64,000 bases of DNA from Edolisoma coerulescens (Eukaryota > Chordata > Aves > Passeriformes > Campephagidae). This document shows, in pieces, positions 13,601 through 27,362 of the stretch. Under the pieces are notes generated by a model. The model did not search any database, was not told the DNA's origin, and saw only the letters and a list, made by a program, of their open reading frames with translations. Location of the stretch: contig VWZW01007673.1 in the NCBI GenBank assembly GCA_013397115.1, forward strand, positions 930,001 through 994,000, given 5' to 3'. The translations under genes and the position numbers were made by a program. Every line of letters begins with the position of its first letter. Position 1 is the stretch's first letter.

Positions 13601-15629
13601 CAAAGAAACACGAAAGGGCAATAAAGAATCTATTCTATTCTGTGAAAATATGAATCAGCAAAGGGTTGCATTATATAGAAGGAAGAGGTGAGATTCTGAA
13701 TGAACCCAGACATCTACAGTGTAGAATTCTCCATCTGAAATAACCGCAGGGGGACCCCTTTATAGCTGGTGAGAGGGACAACATGATGACAACAGAGAGG
13801 AACAGATACCTCCACATGAACCTCTCCCTAAAATCATCTATTCATCTCTACTGACTACAGTGAGGCATGATCCCCATCTGGACTAGTCTTATAACCTCAG
13901 ACTCAGTTTAGGCCTTTGCAGACGAAAAACAGTAGTGCTGAATGAGAATTAGTTTTCAGTAATAGGGGCAAATGTTTAAGAGAAAATGAATAATCAAATT
14001 ATGTGCTGTCTGGTCTTCATTTTCTCATTTGCTGAATTGACTCAGATTAATAGAAAACTGAATAGCAGGAAAAATATAAGTGAGAGACATCAGAAATGAG
14101 ACAAGAGCCAGGATTTTCTAGATGCATGAGCAGACAGAGAAGCTTTAAAGCAAATAACATAAGTATAGCCATTTCTCAGATGTAAGAGGAGATAATTTCG
14201 CATGAGTGATGGGATGTAAAGAGGACCTATATGTAGAGGTGATGAAGTTATTTTCACGTGGTTTCCCACCTGCCCGCAACTCCCAGCTTTCATATAAAAC
14301 TTTACTTTGAAAATTTAGACATTTTAGTTATCTTATCTACTAGGATGAGCATACATTATTGTTTTTAACACAGCAATTACAATCTTTACAATTTCTCACA
14401 ATTTTTATTCCTACATAATTAATTGAATTCATTTCCTTCATCTGGGAATTATGTATGTCTTCCTTTTATTGCCTTATTCTTTATTTGCTCATTGCAATTT
14501 TTGTTTACAATTACTAATAACACTTCAGCACATTCTTGTGAAAGCCTAAATGCCCTGCCATGGAATGTCTCCCTTTCTTTCAGTCTTTCAGTTTCCAATT
14601 CCTGTCTGGGATCCAGCATGCCAAAACTACTTTTTTTTTCTTTTTTTTTTTTTTTAGGCAATGCCACAGAACAATGTTGCACTTTTGTTTAAGCACCTTA
14701 GAACAATTCCTATCATTTTCACAACAGTATGATACTGTTGGCTCATACTCAGGTTATGACTCGCTACACTGGCAGAGGATTCCTGCCCTTTTCCTTCCTA
14801 CTAAATTGATTTCAGCATTACCTGCCCACACAAGAACAGAAAACACATGAAAGGTCCACTTGTCACTGAAATCTCATTGTGATTTCCACTTGCATGTGAT
14901 GGCCAGCAAGCAAATCAAATATCCTTGAGAAATGTGCTGAGCAGAAAGAAAGCAGAGACCATGGCCAGTATCAAAAAAATTGCTTTGCTTATGTCTCACG
15001 GTTTTTTACATCTTTTGCACTGAGACATTCACTTCTTTTCCTCATAGCTGTGTTAGGGGCCAGAATTAGCAGGAAAGGAGGTTCACAAATAAAGACCAGA
15101 AAATGGTAGCTAAAAAAGTAGGATTGTACAATGGCACCTGTCTGGCTGCAGTCTAGGTATGCTGGAAAGAGGTGGAGGGAAGCTGTGAAGAGAACACCTG
15201 GGACCTGCAGATAAAGCCAGAGCAGACAACTCAGTCCATTTCTGCCCAGGGTACAGGACACCACTGGGCAAGAACAGAAACCAAGGCATTGCCTCATTTG
15301 GTACTGATACGTGACTCCTTCCGAAGGTCTAAACCCACACACGCTGCTTTCTAGGCCTCTCATCATTTTTGCTGATTTTTTCTGGATTGTACTCTGTTGG
15401 TCAAACACTGTTTTGAACAGCATTTCAAGAGAGATCTTGTCACTGCAGCACGATAGTTGAAAGGTGGAAGTTTTCTAATTGTCAATTTAGTTAAAATACC
15501 CAGCATTTTAGCAAGGGTGGTACTTGCACCACTCTTCCTGTAGAACTGCTGCCTCACCAGTCACTCTCTCTCAACTCTCTTTGAAAGTGACTATTCTCAT
15601 GTTAGTGTAATACTTTGCACCTGTGCTTA
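10640..15629. other. Intergenic, partly AT-rich, no gene seen
   Basis: Upstream region of the minus-strand VMO1. The stretch 12600-13080 is very AT-rich with many short A and T runs. A T-rich tract at 14630-14656 is listed separately. Overlapping open frames at 10430-10865 are shadows of exon 1 and its promoter. No recognisable coding exon. Confidence 0.5.
14630..14656. repeat. Poly(T) tract
   Basis: Two T runs separated by one C, about 26 bases in all. There is no poly(A) signal or target duplication that would mark it as the tail of a retrocopy on the minus strand. Confidence 0.75.
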
Positions 15630-15835
15630 TTTTGAATTCTATCCCCAGTCCTCTAGTGTCTTCGTCTCCTAGGCTCATGACATTTATTAATTTAATAAGC
15701 AAACTCTCTATTCTACTGTGCAATAAAATAAATAAAACTATCGAGTAATTTCAGACCTAGAATAGTCTCCTGTGGGACATGGCTTGATATGTGTTTTTAC
15801 AGTTGTATCAGGCTTTCAACATTTTTTATTATTGA
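15630..15835 (-). mobile_element. Ancient CR1-like LINE fragment
   Basis: A strongly diverged stretch follows the order of an old amniote CR1 lineage: 'gaattctatcc', 'gtcctctagtg', 'actctctattc', a 'taataaa'-like segment, 'ctcctgtgggac' and 'ttgatatgt'. Orientation is minus. The same kind of element is better preserved at 26085-26680. The assignment rests on remembered family patterns, not an alignment. Confidence 0.6.
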
Positions 15836-18800
15836 TTCCAATTGCTAATTAACAAAAAAAACCCACAAAGAAATGGAGAGACAGACCCTCCTGTAGTGAA
15901 GATTTACTGACAGCCAGAGACCAAATGCCAATTTACACCCATTGCGAATCTTCGACTAAAGATCAGTTCACATATGAAAACCCTAGCAACTTCTTCTGAA
16001 AATTCACTGGGAAAAGTTCTCAGGAAACCTGTCCTTAACCACAGCCACGAGGCTGTTCCACCCCCTTGAAACTGGGTGTTGTGGTGTATCCAAAGCGATC
16101 CATCTCCCTGCTCTGCGTCAGGGCTGCACTGCTCTGGTTTTATATTCTGCACACACACTGGTGCACACCTGGGCTTTCTCCTCCAGTAAACCAGGTGGTT
16201 CCCTTGGGGGGGGCAGACTGCCCTGAATTACAGCATCATCTGCATTGGGATCAGATTGCTCAGCACTACGGGGCAAGCCAGGCCCCACCACTTGGCTGTG
16301 GAAAGCTGTCCGGTGCTTTCAGCAATGCCAGCAAGGCTACTTCAGTCCTGGAGTGCCCCAGAGGCTCCCTGCAGAGAGATGGGACCTCTCAGCTGCTCTT
16401 TTCACTGCTGTCACTTTCCACAAGCTCCTACTGGAGAATCTTGACCATCCTCCTCAGTTGCTTTCCTTCCTCTTTAATTGCCCCATGGAAAACAGCAGCA
16501 TGTGCTGTGGCTGGGTTTTGGCCATGCCTGCAGTGGCAGGGTGGCTCTGTGTGCTAGCTCAAGAATGCCAAGACAAAAAAACAGACTAAGATCTACTGAA
16601 GGTTGGGGGAGGGAGGGAGAGAGGATAAAAAGAAAGAAACTGTGCAAAAGGTCTGAAAATAAAGTTGAATATTTGTAGATTATTTTGATAAGTACCTGAT
16701 CATTCAAAGTTCCCTTTATTTTTTAAATAAAGGATTTTATTAACAGATCCTGACTACAGGTGAAAGGGAGGATGAAAAGAAAGAAGAGGGCATGTCTTTC
16801 TCTGACATCAAAATGTCTAAAAATGTTTAATTTATGTAAACACTCTTCTACCAAAATTTTTTATCTCCTAAGGTAATTCAGGTGTTGGTTGAAAATACTT
16901 CAGCCATCACTCTGAGGTGCATTCTCATGAAAAGAGCAGACTACACCTTGATCTACACCCAGAGCCAGGCAATGCCATGGTCTAGACATGCCTCCTGTTC
17001 TGACAAAAAGTCTTGAGGCCATTACCCATGGAAGAGAGTTCATATTCTTCCAGGAAATCTGTATATGGGATTACAATCCCCTTCCAGTCCAGAGCAAGGT
17101 AGAAATAAATGATGGTCATTGGGAGCTACCATGTGCAATTACTGCTGGCCACTGCAGTCTGAACATTTGCTCTTCAAGAAAAGACTCAAGTAAGGGTCTT
17201 TTTTATCCCTCAAGAGCTCTTCACAGACCGTCATGCTGACCCAGGGAATTTCCTGTAAAGCAGACCCAGTTGTCTGTAGTTAGCCACCCAGCTCTGGAAT
17301 TCATGCTGCAAAGCCTTTACGCACAGCATTAGTCTTCTGGACTTCTGGACTTCTAAAGTTCACCAGGTGCTAAAGGGCTTTGCTGTGCCTGAGCTTGCAG
17401 CACCTTAAAATGTCAGATCTTCAACTAGCAGCCTTCAAATCAAGGTCCCAAAGCCTTCACCACTGACCAGTGAACTGACAACTTGGGAGGCAGCCCTGGT
17501 CCTGCCACAGCTTCAGCAGCTTTGCTGGTGGGTTGCCCTGGGGTCTCTGTCAGGAACAGATGAATATGGGGGAAACACTGGTTAGGCTCAGATTAACCCA
17601 AGATATCCTGTACCTGGGACTAGTTTGGAGTGGACACATGAAGGCTAGTCCTGCTGAGTTACAAACAGGTATTTTTGCTGTGGTTTTAAACCTGCTGTAT
17701 GCTTGACTTCACCTCCTGCCAATGCACTGATCCAGATCTACATCCCTCACCTCACCTCTGTCCTAGCTGTCAAGAGCAAGAATTGGTCACCACCTACAAA
17801 CAATGGTAGCTCTTTGGGGCATGATCCATTTATTAGTTACACTCTGTTAAAATCCTGATCTAGAAAGGTCCAGTTTACTTCATGAGTTTCCGTAGTGATC
17901 TTCACTGAGGTATCCAAGGACTTCACAAACATTCGTTTCTCTCGTGAAGCAAGGGAGTGACATTTCTCCATGCAATAGTCCAGGCACCAAGGTGCATAGA
18001 CTAAAGACAGAAGCACCCATTTGCTCCGAGTGCCAGATTTCCCTGACTTTATTTCAAAGTTTCGAGTATTACATAGGATATAATAATTCCAGGAAAAGCT
18101 ACAACTGCTTGTAGAAAACACCACTCTGAAGCTGAGACCATAGTGCCTCATTGCAAACAACTCAGGCAGCAACCGATGATTAGGAATTCATTTATGAATA
18201 AGTGAAATAATCCGCCTTGAACCACCAAGGGAGTCATGACAGATGCCCAAGGCAGCATTCACAGTCAGGACTCAGGTTTCAGTCCCCAGGCCCTGCCTTG
18301 CTGCCCAGTCATCCCCAACTGACCACATCAAGACCCTGTCTCGTTGCACCTGATCCTGGTGCTGAGATCCACTCCCCTTTGCAACATTTTCTGCTTTGTC
18401 CCTTGCCCAAAACCTTAGAAAGGAAAAGAGGAACAATTATCCCAGCATCATTAAAATTGTAGCACTAAATGGGGCATGTGTGCCACATCCCACTAGCTCA
18501 TGCTGGCATGGGTGATGCTGCGAGTTGCAGGGAGCAGGAAAATCGTCAGGAGGTAGCAAGAGTATTGGAAGACAAGCAGAGGAGGCAGATGTCTGTCCTG
18601 GCACCGAGGTACTGAACACAGACAAAGCAAGGAGAGGCCAGAACAGCCATGGGTAGAAGGTAAGGGAGACACGGTCAGCCCAGGAGAGGGTATCCTCCAC
18701 ATGCTTGCAGTGCACTGTGGGACACAGGGGTCTCTCCCACCTCTTCCCCCAGCCCTGTGTATTCATGGAAGCCCACCTGGAGAAGGCAATATTGGCTGGG

Positions 18801-21800
18801 ACAGTGGGACCAAAGTGCTTGCTCGTAAGAGGAAGCTTCTTTTCCAGTGGCTTACTGTAGCTCCCCCATCTCCTTACCTGGGGTGCTTGCTTGCAGCCAA
18901 CTGTTGGGAAGGGAGAAGAATTGCTATGGAAGAGATGTTGGACATGAGGGAATCCTGCATCCTAGAAAAGGCAATGGTTTTCTCTCACTCCAGCCCCCAC
19001 CTCCTGTTTAAGACCATATATGCCTATTTTTTCCACGCTCCCCATGTCTGATTTCTGGCCCCTCTGTGTTTTCTTTGGGAAGTTCTGAACCTATACTGTC
19101 TGTGTACAGCACAGGTGGATTTTAGGAACAGGGGAGGCTGTCTCTCCTTCCTGTCTAGCACCAAGACAGGTGGAGGTGTGCATCACCCCCAGATGCTGTT
19201 GCAGCAATACTCCTCCTCTTCTCAGGGCTGAAATTTACCTAGCAGGGATGGAATAACCAGTCCAATTAATGCAATTGCTGCCAAGGCTCATCTGCATAGG
19301 TGAAAAATGCAAATTTTTTGTTGCGTTTAATGTTCACGCTAATTAGGGAAGACAAAGTGATGTGGAGAGGGAATTCATGTGATGGATACATTGTCAGACT
19401 TCACATTGTTCCAAAAACACCTGTTGCTGAAATGTTGACTTTTTACAACAGTGCCAAAATCTCCTCCTAAGAAAGGCTTGAACCCAAAATTGAACAGACA
19501 AGTACACAGCACAAGAAATTTCACCACAAGCCTTTCCGATGTGGCAAAGGTACAACGCATGGAAAATCATCAGAAAGGAACCCGGTCAGGAGAGCTGTTA
19601 CTCCTCCCCTCCACAGTTTTCTCTGAATCCTCTACTGCTTCTGAAAGACTCAAATGATAATTTATTTTCTTTTTTTTTTTTTTCAGAAGCCACTTACCCA
19701 AGTCCCTACCCACTATAACTTGCACTGAACCCATGCTGGTTGGTATCACCCTGCTCCTAGCTGAAGCCAGTGGGCAAAAGCTTCCTGATCCCTTCCTCTC
19801 CAGAGTCACCTCAGAGCAGAGGTATGCCCCACACTCGTGGGAGCTGACAGTCTCTGAATAGACTTGAAATTTCTGTGGTGGTATCCATAAAAGCCACCTG
19901 TCCTGAGAACTTCTCACAGAGAGGATAAGTGATGTAATGACAGCTCATCTTTATATATGTTTATAAATTTACATGCATGTATTAGAAAAGGGTTAAACTC
20001 TTTAGCAAGTTTAATATTGTTTGGTCCCCACTAAAGCCTGCCACTGCAGCTGATCCATACAGGGTCTTGCCCACAGCATGTCTCCTACAGGAAGCCCACC
20101 CAACTCTTTCTATTTGCTGCCACATGCAGGTTTTCAGACAGCCCCAAGAGCTTCTTCTCTTGGAAGACTCATGATGACCATGCTGGGCTCTGTTTCATTA
20201 CCTCACTACTCTAAAGAGTCTGCCTATATGCACTTGCCAGTCATGCTTCTTTTGGCATGTCCGTGAAACCCTGACACTGCTGTTTCCATTTCTTCCCGCT
20301 GCGTTCATCCCTCTTAGCATACTAGACAGGGGAGAGACCCTCACGTTGAGCACAAGGGCTGAAGGAATCCCACAGTGCTTGCAGGGTGGTCCCTACCTCC
20401 TTGAGGAAGGACCTCAGGAACAGCAGAGGGAGAGAAAAAAGCAGACATCTTCTTTTTATTCTTTTCATGGCATCTCCTGCAGGTCAAAGCCCTTTCTCAG
20501 AGGTTCTCTTTACTCCTTCAGGTCTGTGTGGGCTGCACCCAAACAGCAGGTCTGGGTGTCCCTGGCTGCCACTGTGTCACCCTGCCTGAGAAAACACACC
20601 TGGCCCTTCAGCTACTCTCTTGGGTGCTTGCTTGGTTTCTTATTTCAGGGGGAAAAAAAGTGCGTGCCTTGATGAACAATCTCCCTTTCGCAGATATTTG
20701 CTATGCTGTGGTCCCATCTCTTTTGCACTCAGATAAAACTCCTGTGTACCAGGTCCTTTTGGAGTGGGCCTTTGTATCCCAGTCCTGCTGCCTTTGGTTC
20801 CTTCAAAAAATATTTTTCTTACACCACTTTGCTGAGCCCATCTTGTCCTCGGTATTAAATTAATTACAAAAAAATACTAAATCAAACTAATAAATGGTTG
20901 ATCATGACATACTAGTTCTTGAGTTTCCAGTGTACCTGTTAGAGTGTTTAGTTTTCTAAGCAATTTGCAAAGGAGCTATAATCCCTCAAGGAATGCATGC
21001 TGTGGCATTGGTAGAATTTAAATTTGTAACCTTCATGACACAAACCTCCACCATCTGAGTGGGGATCACTACTGTAGGAGAAGTAACCTGCCATTTTAGT
21101 ATATAATTTTTTCTTCCTGTCTCCCTCAAGCCATAGCCATTTCACTGCTCCACAAAACCTTCCAGAAAACTTTTGCATTGAGTTAGGCACTGCAACCACA
21201 AATGGAAAATTTCTGCACAAACAGATATAGACTGCAAAAGCTAAAAGCTACTGAAATCAGTCCTAGAGAAGCAACAGGAGGAAGTCTCAACAGGCATTGC
21301 TAGCTAGGCTGTACACAGCAATAATGCACATAACTCCTTCTAGAAGAAAACGCTATCATCATGCTGAGTCCAGATATCTTGCAGTTCCTTTTAAAAATTG
21401 AAATTTATTTCAGATGAAACCCTAGAAGAGATTGGTTTTTTTCTTTTTTTTTTTTTTTAAAAAAGGTAATGTGTTCAATGTGGTACCTAACAGGCTTTAT
21501 TTAGTGTGTGCACAAAGACTTGGGCTGTGCATGCAGCAAGCAGAGGAAACATGAGAAAAGTAAGAGAGATAAATACACTCTACTAATAAATAAAGCCCCT
21601 TGCTTTTAATGTACCTTACAGCAGCTCCATTCTTCTGTCCCATGGCAGAGTTAAGGTGAGGTTAGGTTTGGGGCTGGGGTCCCAAGGTCCTCAGGGCTGG
21701 AGGTCCCCCTGCATCTTCCTTGGTGGAAGAGTTTGAGAGATAAAATACTATGGTCTAGATAACAGATATCTGGAGAGAAGATGGAATTAGTGTCTGTAAA

Positions 21801-24800
21801 AATATGAACTTGTTCAGAGTGGTGAATAATTAGAAGCAATGGTAGAATGGAAAATTTGAAACTAAGAAAATATTTGCCCTCAGCAAGCTTTAGGTGTCAG
21901 GCAAAGATAAAAAATTCAGCCATTGCATGTTCTCTATCAAAGTTAGATGCACTTCTGTGCTGGCAAGAGGTAGACACAATTTCAACAGGGAAAACATTCT
22001 ATCACAAGGACTTCATATTTCCTCCAAGTGAGGAAAATGCAGCTACACACTGCTAGCTGTGAAACTCCCCTTGCCTCTAAGAGCTGCCTGCGTGCAGCGC
22101 TCCAGGTTTCGCAGCCACACAACCATTCCTTGGCAGAAGGTTTTGTCCACCAAGTACTTAATTCTCTGTTCATTTGGGGTTACCCTGAGCTTCACCCCTC
22201 TCTTCAGAACTGCTAGAAGCCCCCACAGGGCTCCCCACTAGGGCTGCCAGGCAGTGGAGTGAGCAGAGGGAAGGTGCTAATGGAAAACGCTGCTCTCAAG
22301 CTACCCACCCTTCCAGAGCCCGATGTCAGTGACAGCCAGGACAGGTCACTGAAGACCTGCTCAGCGCTGTGTCAAGGAGCAATGCCTGTGCTCTCAACAG
22401 GCCAGAGCTCAAACACAGGTACTCACCAGGTCACGCACCCAGGGGCTTGGTCTCCTTTCCTCCTGCTGCTTCCAGGGAGCAGCAGCACAAAGCACATTTT
22501 GTCATCCCTGTTCCTAATGAGGAGGCTCTTGGACAACCGGGGGAAATCTCCACTATCACTTTAGTGGATGCACTGGATTTGTACTACAGGTAAAAGCCTT
22601 CTTCCCTGCCAGTAGCGTTTTATGCCAGCTACCCTCATCAACTCCCTCTGAAAACCCTCCTTGATCCCAGAACATGATTTTCCACTGCACCACCACCTGC
22701 AGTGACTGCAGCAGTTCACAGTGCCTAGGCTGCATGCCAAAAACTATCTCATTTCTAGATTTCCCTCAGAATGTCAGTTTTTCAGTAATTTTATGCAGCC
22801 AGAATATGGATTTCTTCCCTTTCTTGAAAATTCATGAACATTTCTCAAAAAATCTTTCACAAAAATAGGGCAATCCTTGAAGACATGAACCCCGCTAACC
22901 TCCCGTACAAACGCCCTATTTGACACAAATCAGCCTCTGTTTCCCTCATCTTTACCTACTCCCTCAAGAAGGATTGCACTTGGTCTTTGAAGGGCTTTGA
23001 ATGCTACAAATGGTGTCTGCACACTTCACTTGAGCAACACTTGCTTTGGGGATTTTCCTCAATGCTTTGGTCATTTTGTCCCTTGTTCACCCACAGTCAG
23101 GTATAGAAGGGCAAAGCCCATGAGTTTCTTGAAATTCAGGTCCAACCAGCTTGGCCACAGTAGCTTCACCACTGAGGCTGATGGCTTTTTTATTTTAACT
23201 GTATCCCTACATGAAACGCAGCTACAAAATTTTAAAAAGAAAAAAATTAAAAAAAAATACCACCACAATTTTCTCTCCAAACTGGGGCAAGTCACTGTGG
23301 AAAAATACTCTATTAACAGCATGAGTCTCTTCTTCTGTGGCCACATCTGCACAATTCTATCATATAATTAGACCTTGGCTCTGGCCAGCAAGGGATCTAT
23401 TAGCTAAAAGTTCGTCAGACAAAAGGAAGCCTTAGTGAATAAATTAATGCAAATCAAGCCTGGTCTCTTCCCTCCTGTGATGCTGAGAACTGTAATGTTC
23501 TCTGCGTTGCTGCAAGAAATGAACGCTCTGCTGGAGCCTGGGGACAACAAGCTGATGAGAGGGGAGACAAGGGCAAGGCACGAGACAAGATCCAGGACTT
23601 CAGCTTTACAGCCTGGATGAGAAAGAAATTCTCAGAAAAGAGTCAGCTTTGTGGATTGGTATTGAAACCACGTGGTGTGTCCACTTCAGTGTCACGTGGA
23701 GGTAACACAGAATTCAGATGCTAGCCACTGAAAATGCCTTCTTCAGATATGACAGGGAATGAACATGCCTTGACAAAACAAACCAAAGATGGCTCAAATT
23801 TCCTTAGCAGCATAGCAAATTTCAGCTCCAAGACCCCAACAAGTCCCAGCTGGAATACACTGCACCTCTGCAGAGGAAAGCAGTACTGATGAGTCTCAGC
23901 TGCTGCAATGGCACTGGCTGCTACTGGTGCGTTGGAGATCTGCTGTCCCTGCTCCCACGTCAGGTTTTCACTGTGGCTGCGCCAGGGGGACACAGACTGG
24001 AGAGGTCTTCCCGTCCCAGAAAAGTGTTGCAAAAAAGTGAACATATTCCAAAGCACACAGTGCAAGTCCTGTTCCTTAAATTGTTCACTTAAATAATTAG
24101 TCCATGTCTGGCAATAGCAGAGAAGCTCCAATGGGATTGTTTTTGTAAGGATTTTTTTTTTTTGAGAGAGAGTTTACTCAAGTAAACCACTGTTTCTACT
24201 GTCCTTTTCCCTGTTTGACCCCCAAATGTCCTTTCACCTCCCCATCCCTGCATTAAAAAAGAGCTGCTGCCAGTCTGAGAGGGAGTTTTCTAACCACAAC
24301 CCAAGGCAGATCTGTGCCAATGCTTAGGCAGGCTCACTGGGCTCACCCAGCTACATGAACAATGCTATAGCTGGAGGAAAGTGCCAAGTATCCCAGAAAA
24401 TTGGCTCCACGGTATTCCTTTCATGTCAGGGCTAGGCAGGATTTATTTCTTTGTTTATTTTCTTCACTGCTGCTTGGGAGATATTTACCCTTTGCTAGGC
24501 TTACATTGATGGTCAGGAAAAGGACTGCCCAGGCAGCAGGAATTTGATGTCCCACAGTTTCTTATCTGCAACTCTAGTCCAGCTTGTATTAATAAAGGCT
24601 GAATATTATTTAGGACTTCAAGTCTGCTGGCCAGCTGCAGAGAGGATGGGAAATTCAGGATGGACTTACACCCACAGTAAAACATAAAGCATGCAATAAT
24701 ATGTAATTTAACAAATGTTTTCAGATACTTAATCTAATAAACACAGCATATGCTGCAAAGTATATGTGGCCCTGGTTACTTACATTCTCCATCAACAGTT

Positions 24801-26084
24801 TGTGTAAACAAATCCCAGCTGTTCGACTGCCTTTGCTCGGATTCTCAATGTTTTCCCAATTTTACCCTGGAAATACAGAGAAAACCAACACTTTGTGATG
24901 ATGCTTTTGGCAGCAGCCTTCACCCATTTACTAATGTGAAGCTCCTGTAGACTCCTGTCACTTGGCATTTCACACTCCGCTCTCTGAGGCACCGACAGAG
25001 GCTTGGGTGCCTGGGAGCACAGTGGTGCAGGGGCCGAGGCAAGGAGCCAGGTGAGGCCTCAGGGAAAGGTGTTCCCAGCAAGCCTACAAGCAAATGTGAC
25101 ATGATCCTGCATGGCTGAGGGGGACAACTGGCATCTCCCTCCCACTCCTGTCCATTCAGTCACACCTCCAGCAAACAATTCTTCAGCTGAGAGCCTGTGG
25201 CTGCAGAGTCCCTGAGATGCACACTGAGCCATGCCCGTGAGAGCTGCGCTGCTCCCCATGAGGCTCTTCCCACCTGGGTCCCCATCAGCCCTAGGAGAAG
25301 TTACGTGCCCAGTGAGTCTCCAGAGAAGAGAGCAGCTCCTGGGGGCTCTGCCTCCTGAAGGTCAGGATGGGGTCTTGGCTTGCAGAATTATTCATTTGAT
25401 TAGAGCAAACAGGTCTGGAAAGACGCTCAGGAGGTCTTCTAGTGCATTCCTACTCCAAAGCAATCACTGCACACTAGGCACCACTGATGCATATCTGCTC
25501 AAACTTTCCCAAAAATCCTCCAGTGATAATCTTGCAACCTCCCCAGGCTTAAGTATTGTTATTCAGGGTACTCCTTGGTCAATCTTAGCCTGCTGCAGTA
25601 CTCATCCATTATTCTTTGTCTCAGACAGACAGAGCCCTGGCCATTCCATTCCACTTTGCAGCAGCATTCTGGTCCCTCTCCTGCAGCAGCTGTGAGCTGT
25701 TTGCAATGCGTGGGGACTTGCTAACCTTCTTGCTCCCTTCAGACCCCAGGTGACTGCACTCCAACTGTGACATGGTTTCCAAGTCCCTGGAGCAATGCCT
25801 ACCTCCCCAACACACTCCCTACATCTGCCCCTTGAGCAGGGGTTCTGTACAGCCACCAGCCTCCCTCCTTGGCCCCTTACAGTTGCCACCCAGCCTGGCT
25901 CTACATGGCATGGAGGGAAACCAGCGAGGAAGAACACAGAAAAATCTGGGGTAGACTTTGTCCCCAGAGCTCCCTGCATTGTCCTTCCCACATCCTCCCT
26001 CGGCAGCACTGGCTGCAGACCCCTGATTGAGCTGCTGTTCCCAGGACTCACTCTCCCCTGTCCTGCCGTATCTCAGTTACACGG
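15836..26084. other. Intergenic, no gene seen
   Basis: Ten kilobases without a supportable gene. Open frames up to about 160 codons at 16066-16557, 25231-25695 and 25602-26051 overlap others on both strands and match no family that I know. Part of 25550-26084 may extend the CR1 relic that follows. Poly(T)/poly(A) low-complexity runs lie at 19668-19683, 21434-21464 and 23232-23262. Confidence 0.5.
21434..21464. repeat. T-rich then A-rich low-complexity run
   Basis: A long T tract, interrupted by one C, passes directly into a short A tract. Simple sequence; no function inferred. Confidence 0.65.
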
Positions 26085-26680
26085 TCCCAGCTCTCATGCT
26101 CGTTGTGCACAGGTCGTGTTTTCCAGACTGCTGACCATTTTTGTTGCTTTCTGTTGGACTCTGTCCAACTGGGCCACATCCTTCTGGAAGGTCCGTGCCC
26201 TCAGCTGAGCAGAGCAGCCCTGCTGAGGGCTCACACCTGCTGAGAAGAAAACTCACTCCATTTATCTTGCAGGCTGTAATTTGGTTTGTATTTCTCAGCA
26301 TGGAGATGACCTGACACTGCTGACTCATGCGTTGCCTTTGATCCTTTATGACCCCCAGACCCTTCTCTGCAGAGTGATGTCAGTGCAGGTATTTTCTTCA
26401 TGCAGCTGCTTATTTCTGCAGAAGGTGGGAGCTCACCCTTGTCCCTGCAGAATTGCATCCTATTTTTCTCAAACTATTTCTCCAATTTGACAAGACCATT
26501 TGTCAAGCTCAAACTGTGTCTTCCAAAGTACTTGCAGCCTATTCCAGTTTGCTGTGGCTTGCAAAGTTAATAAGCTTGTTATTTCTTTTATAGACAACCA
26601 TTAATAATGACCTGGCCCTGCATTTCCCTGCTAGTGAGTTTCTTCCCAGAGGCCACCTTGCTCATTCTTCATGAAGCTTT
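26085..26680 (-). mobile_element. Ancient CR1 LINE fragment
   Basis: In order, the plus strand shows diverged versions of CR1 landmarks read in reverse: 'tgttgctttctgttggactct', 'acatccttctggaag', 'ctgctgactcatg', 'tatgacccccagacccttct', 'gaattgcatcctat', 'tttctccaatttgacaag' and 'cattaataatg'. This combination fits an old CR1 lineage shared with other reptiles more than the recent avian CR1 families. Its reverse transcriptase frame is destroyed. The age is inferred from divergence. Confidence 0.78.
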
Positions 26681-27293
26681 TCTGTGGAAATTGGATTTGG
26701 TTAGGCAAGAGATAGGAGGAAACAAAGCTAAACTCAGATTATTACTCGTTTCCCATCTGAGGGGGAAAAAAAGTAACACATAATGTATGTCATCTGCTTC
26801 ATTTAGCAGTCAGAGCCAGTAGCAAGTCACAAATGTGCGTCCCTATGCTGTGGATGTGTCACACAGCCACCAAATCGAGATCACCTCCCATGTGCCAGCG
26901 TGCCCCAGAGAGGCGCTGAAAGATGGGAGAGGACGGTGCATGCAGTGGCTGGGGCAAAGATTATCAGCGAGCCTGGCAGAGATCACCAAAGTAGGACAGG
27001 GGTCAAAAGGCAAAAGCCATGGGACGATAAACGGGACCATAAAAAGAGAAAAACTCTCTGGCTGCACCTTGGCTCGGCCAGCTGAGGACCTAACTTAGAT
27101 CCAGTCTGTCTGTTTCTCCTATCAACTCCATAGAGTTGCCCAGCTCTCCCAGCTCCTCAGCAGTCATGGCCAGTTTCCAGTCTCTCTGCTGCACTGAGTG
27201 GGGGCTCTCCTCACCCGGACAGCTGCTCTTGGATGACGCAGGAGCAGATGGCAGCAGTGATTATAGGGGCTGTATTACCCTATGTTGCTGCAG
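26681..27293. other. Intergenic, upstream of a VMO1 relic
   Basis: No gene recognised. The frame at 27136-27609 runs through the VMO1 exon 1 relic by chance of reading frame and is not itself a gene. Confidence 0.5.
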
Positions 27294-27300
27294 TATAAAT
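27294..27300 (+). promoter_or_regulatory. TATA box of VMO1-like relic
   Basis: TATAAAT in the context GCAGTATAAATTC lies 62 nt before the former start codon of the exon 1 relic. The active-looking copy has its TATA box 49 nt before its ATG. The conserved placement suggests the relic arose by DNA duplication including the promoter rather than by retroposition. Confidence 0.55.
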
Positions 27301-27362
27301 TCTCTCATTTCCAAAGCTAGGAGCTACCCAGTGACTGCTCTTTCCATAGGCTCAAGACTGAC

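Noticed and set aside
16066..16589. 163-codon open frame overlapped by others
   Set aside because: Several frames on both strands are open at once, no start context, splice signal or known domain is present, and the sequence is cysteine- and tryptophan-rich in the way random GC-richer DNA is.
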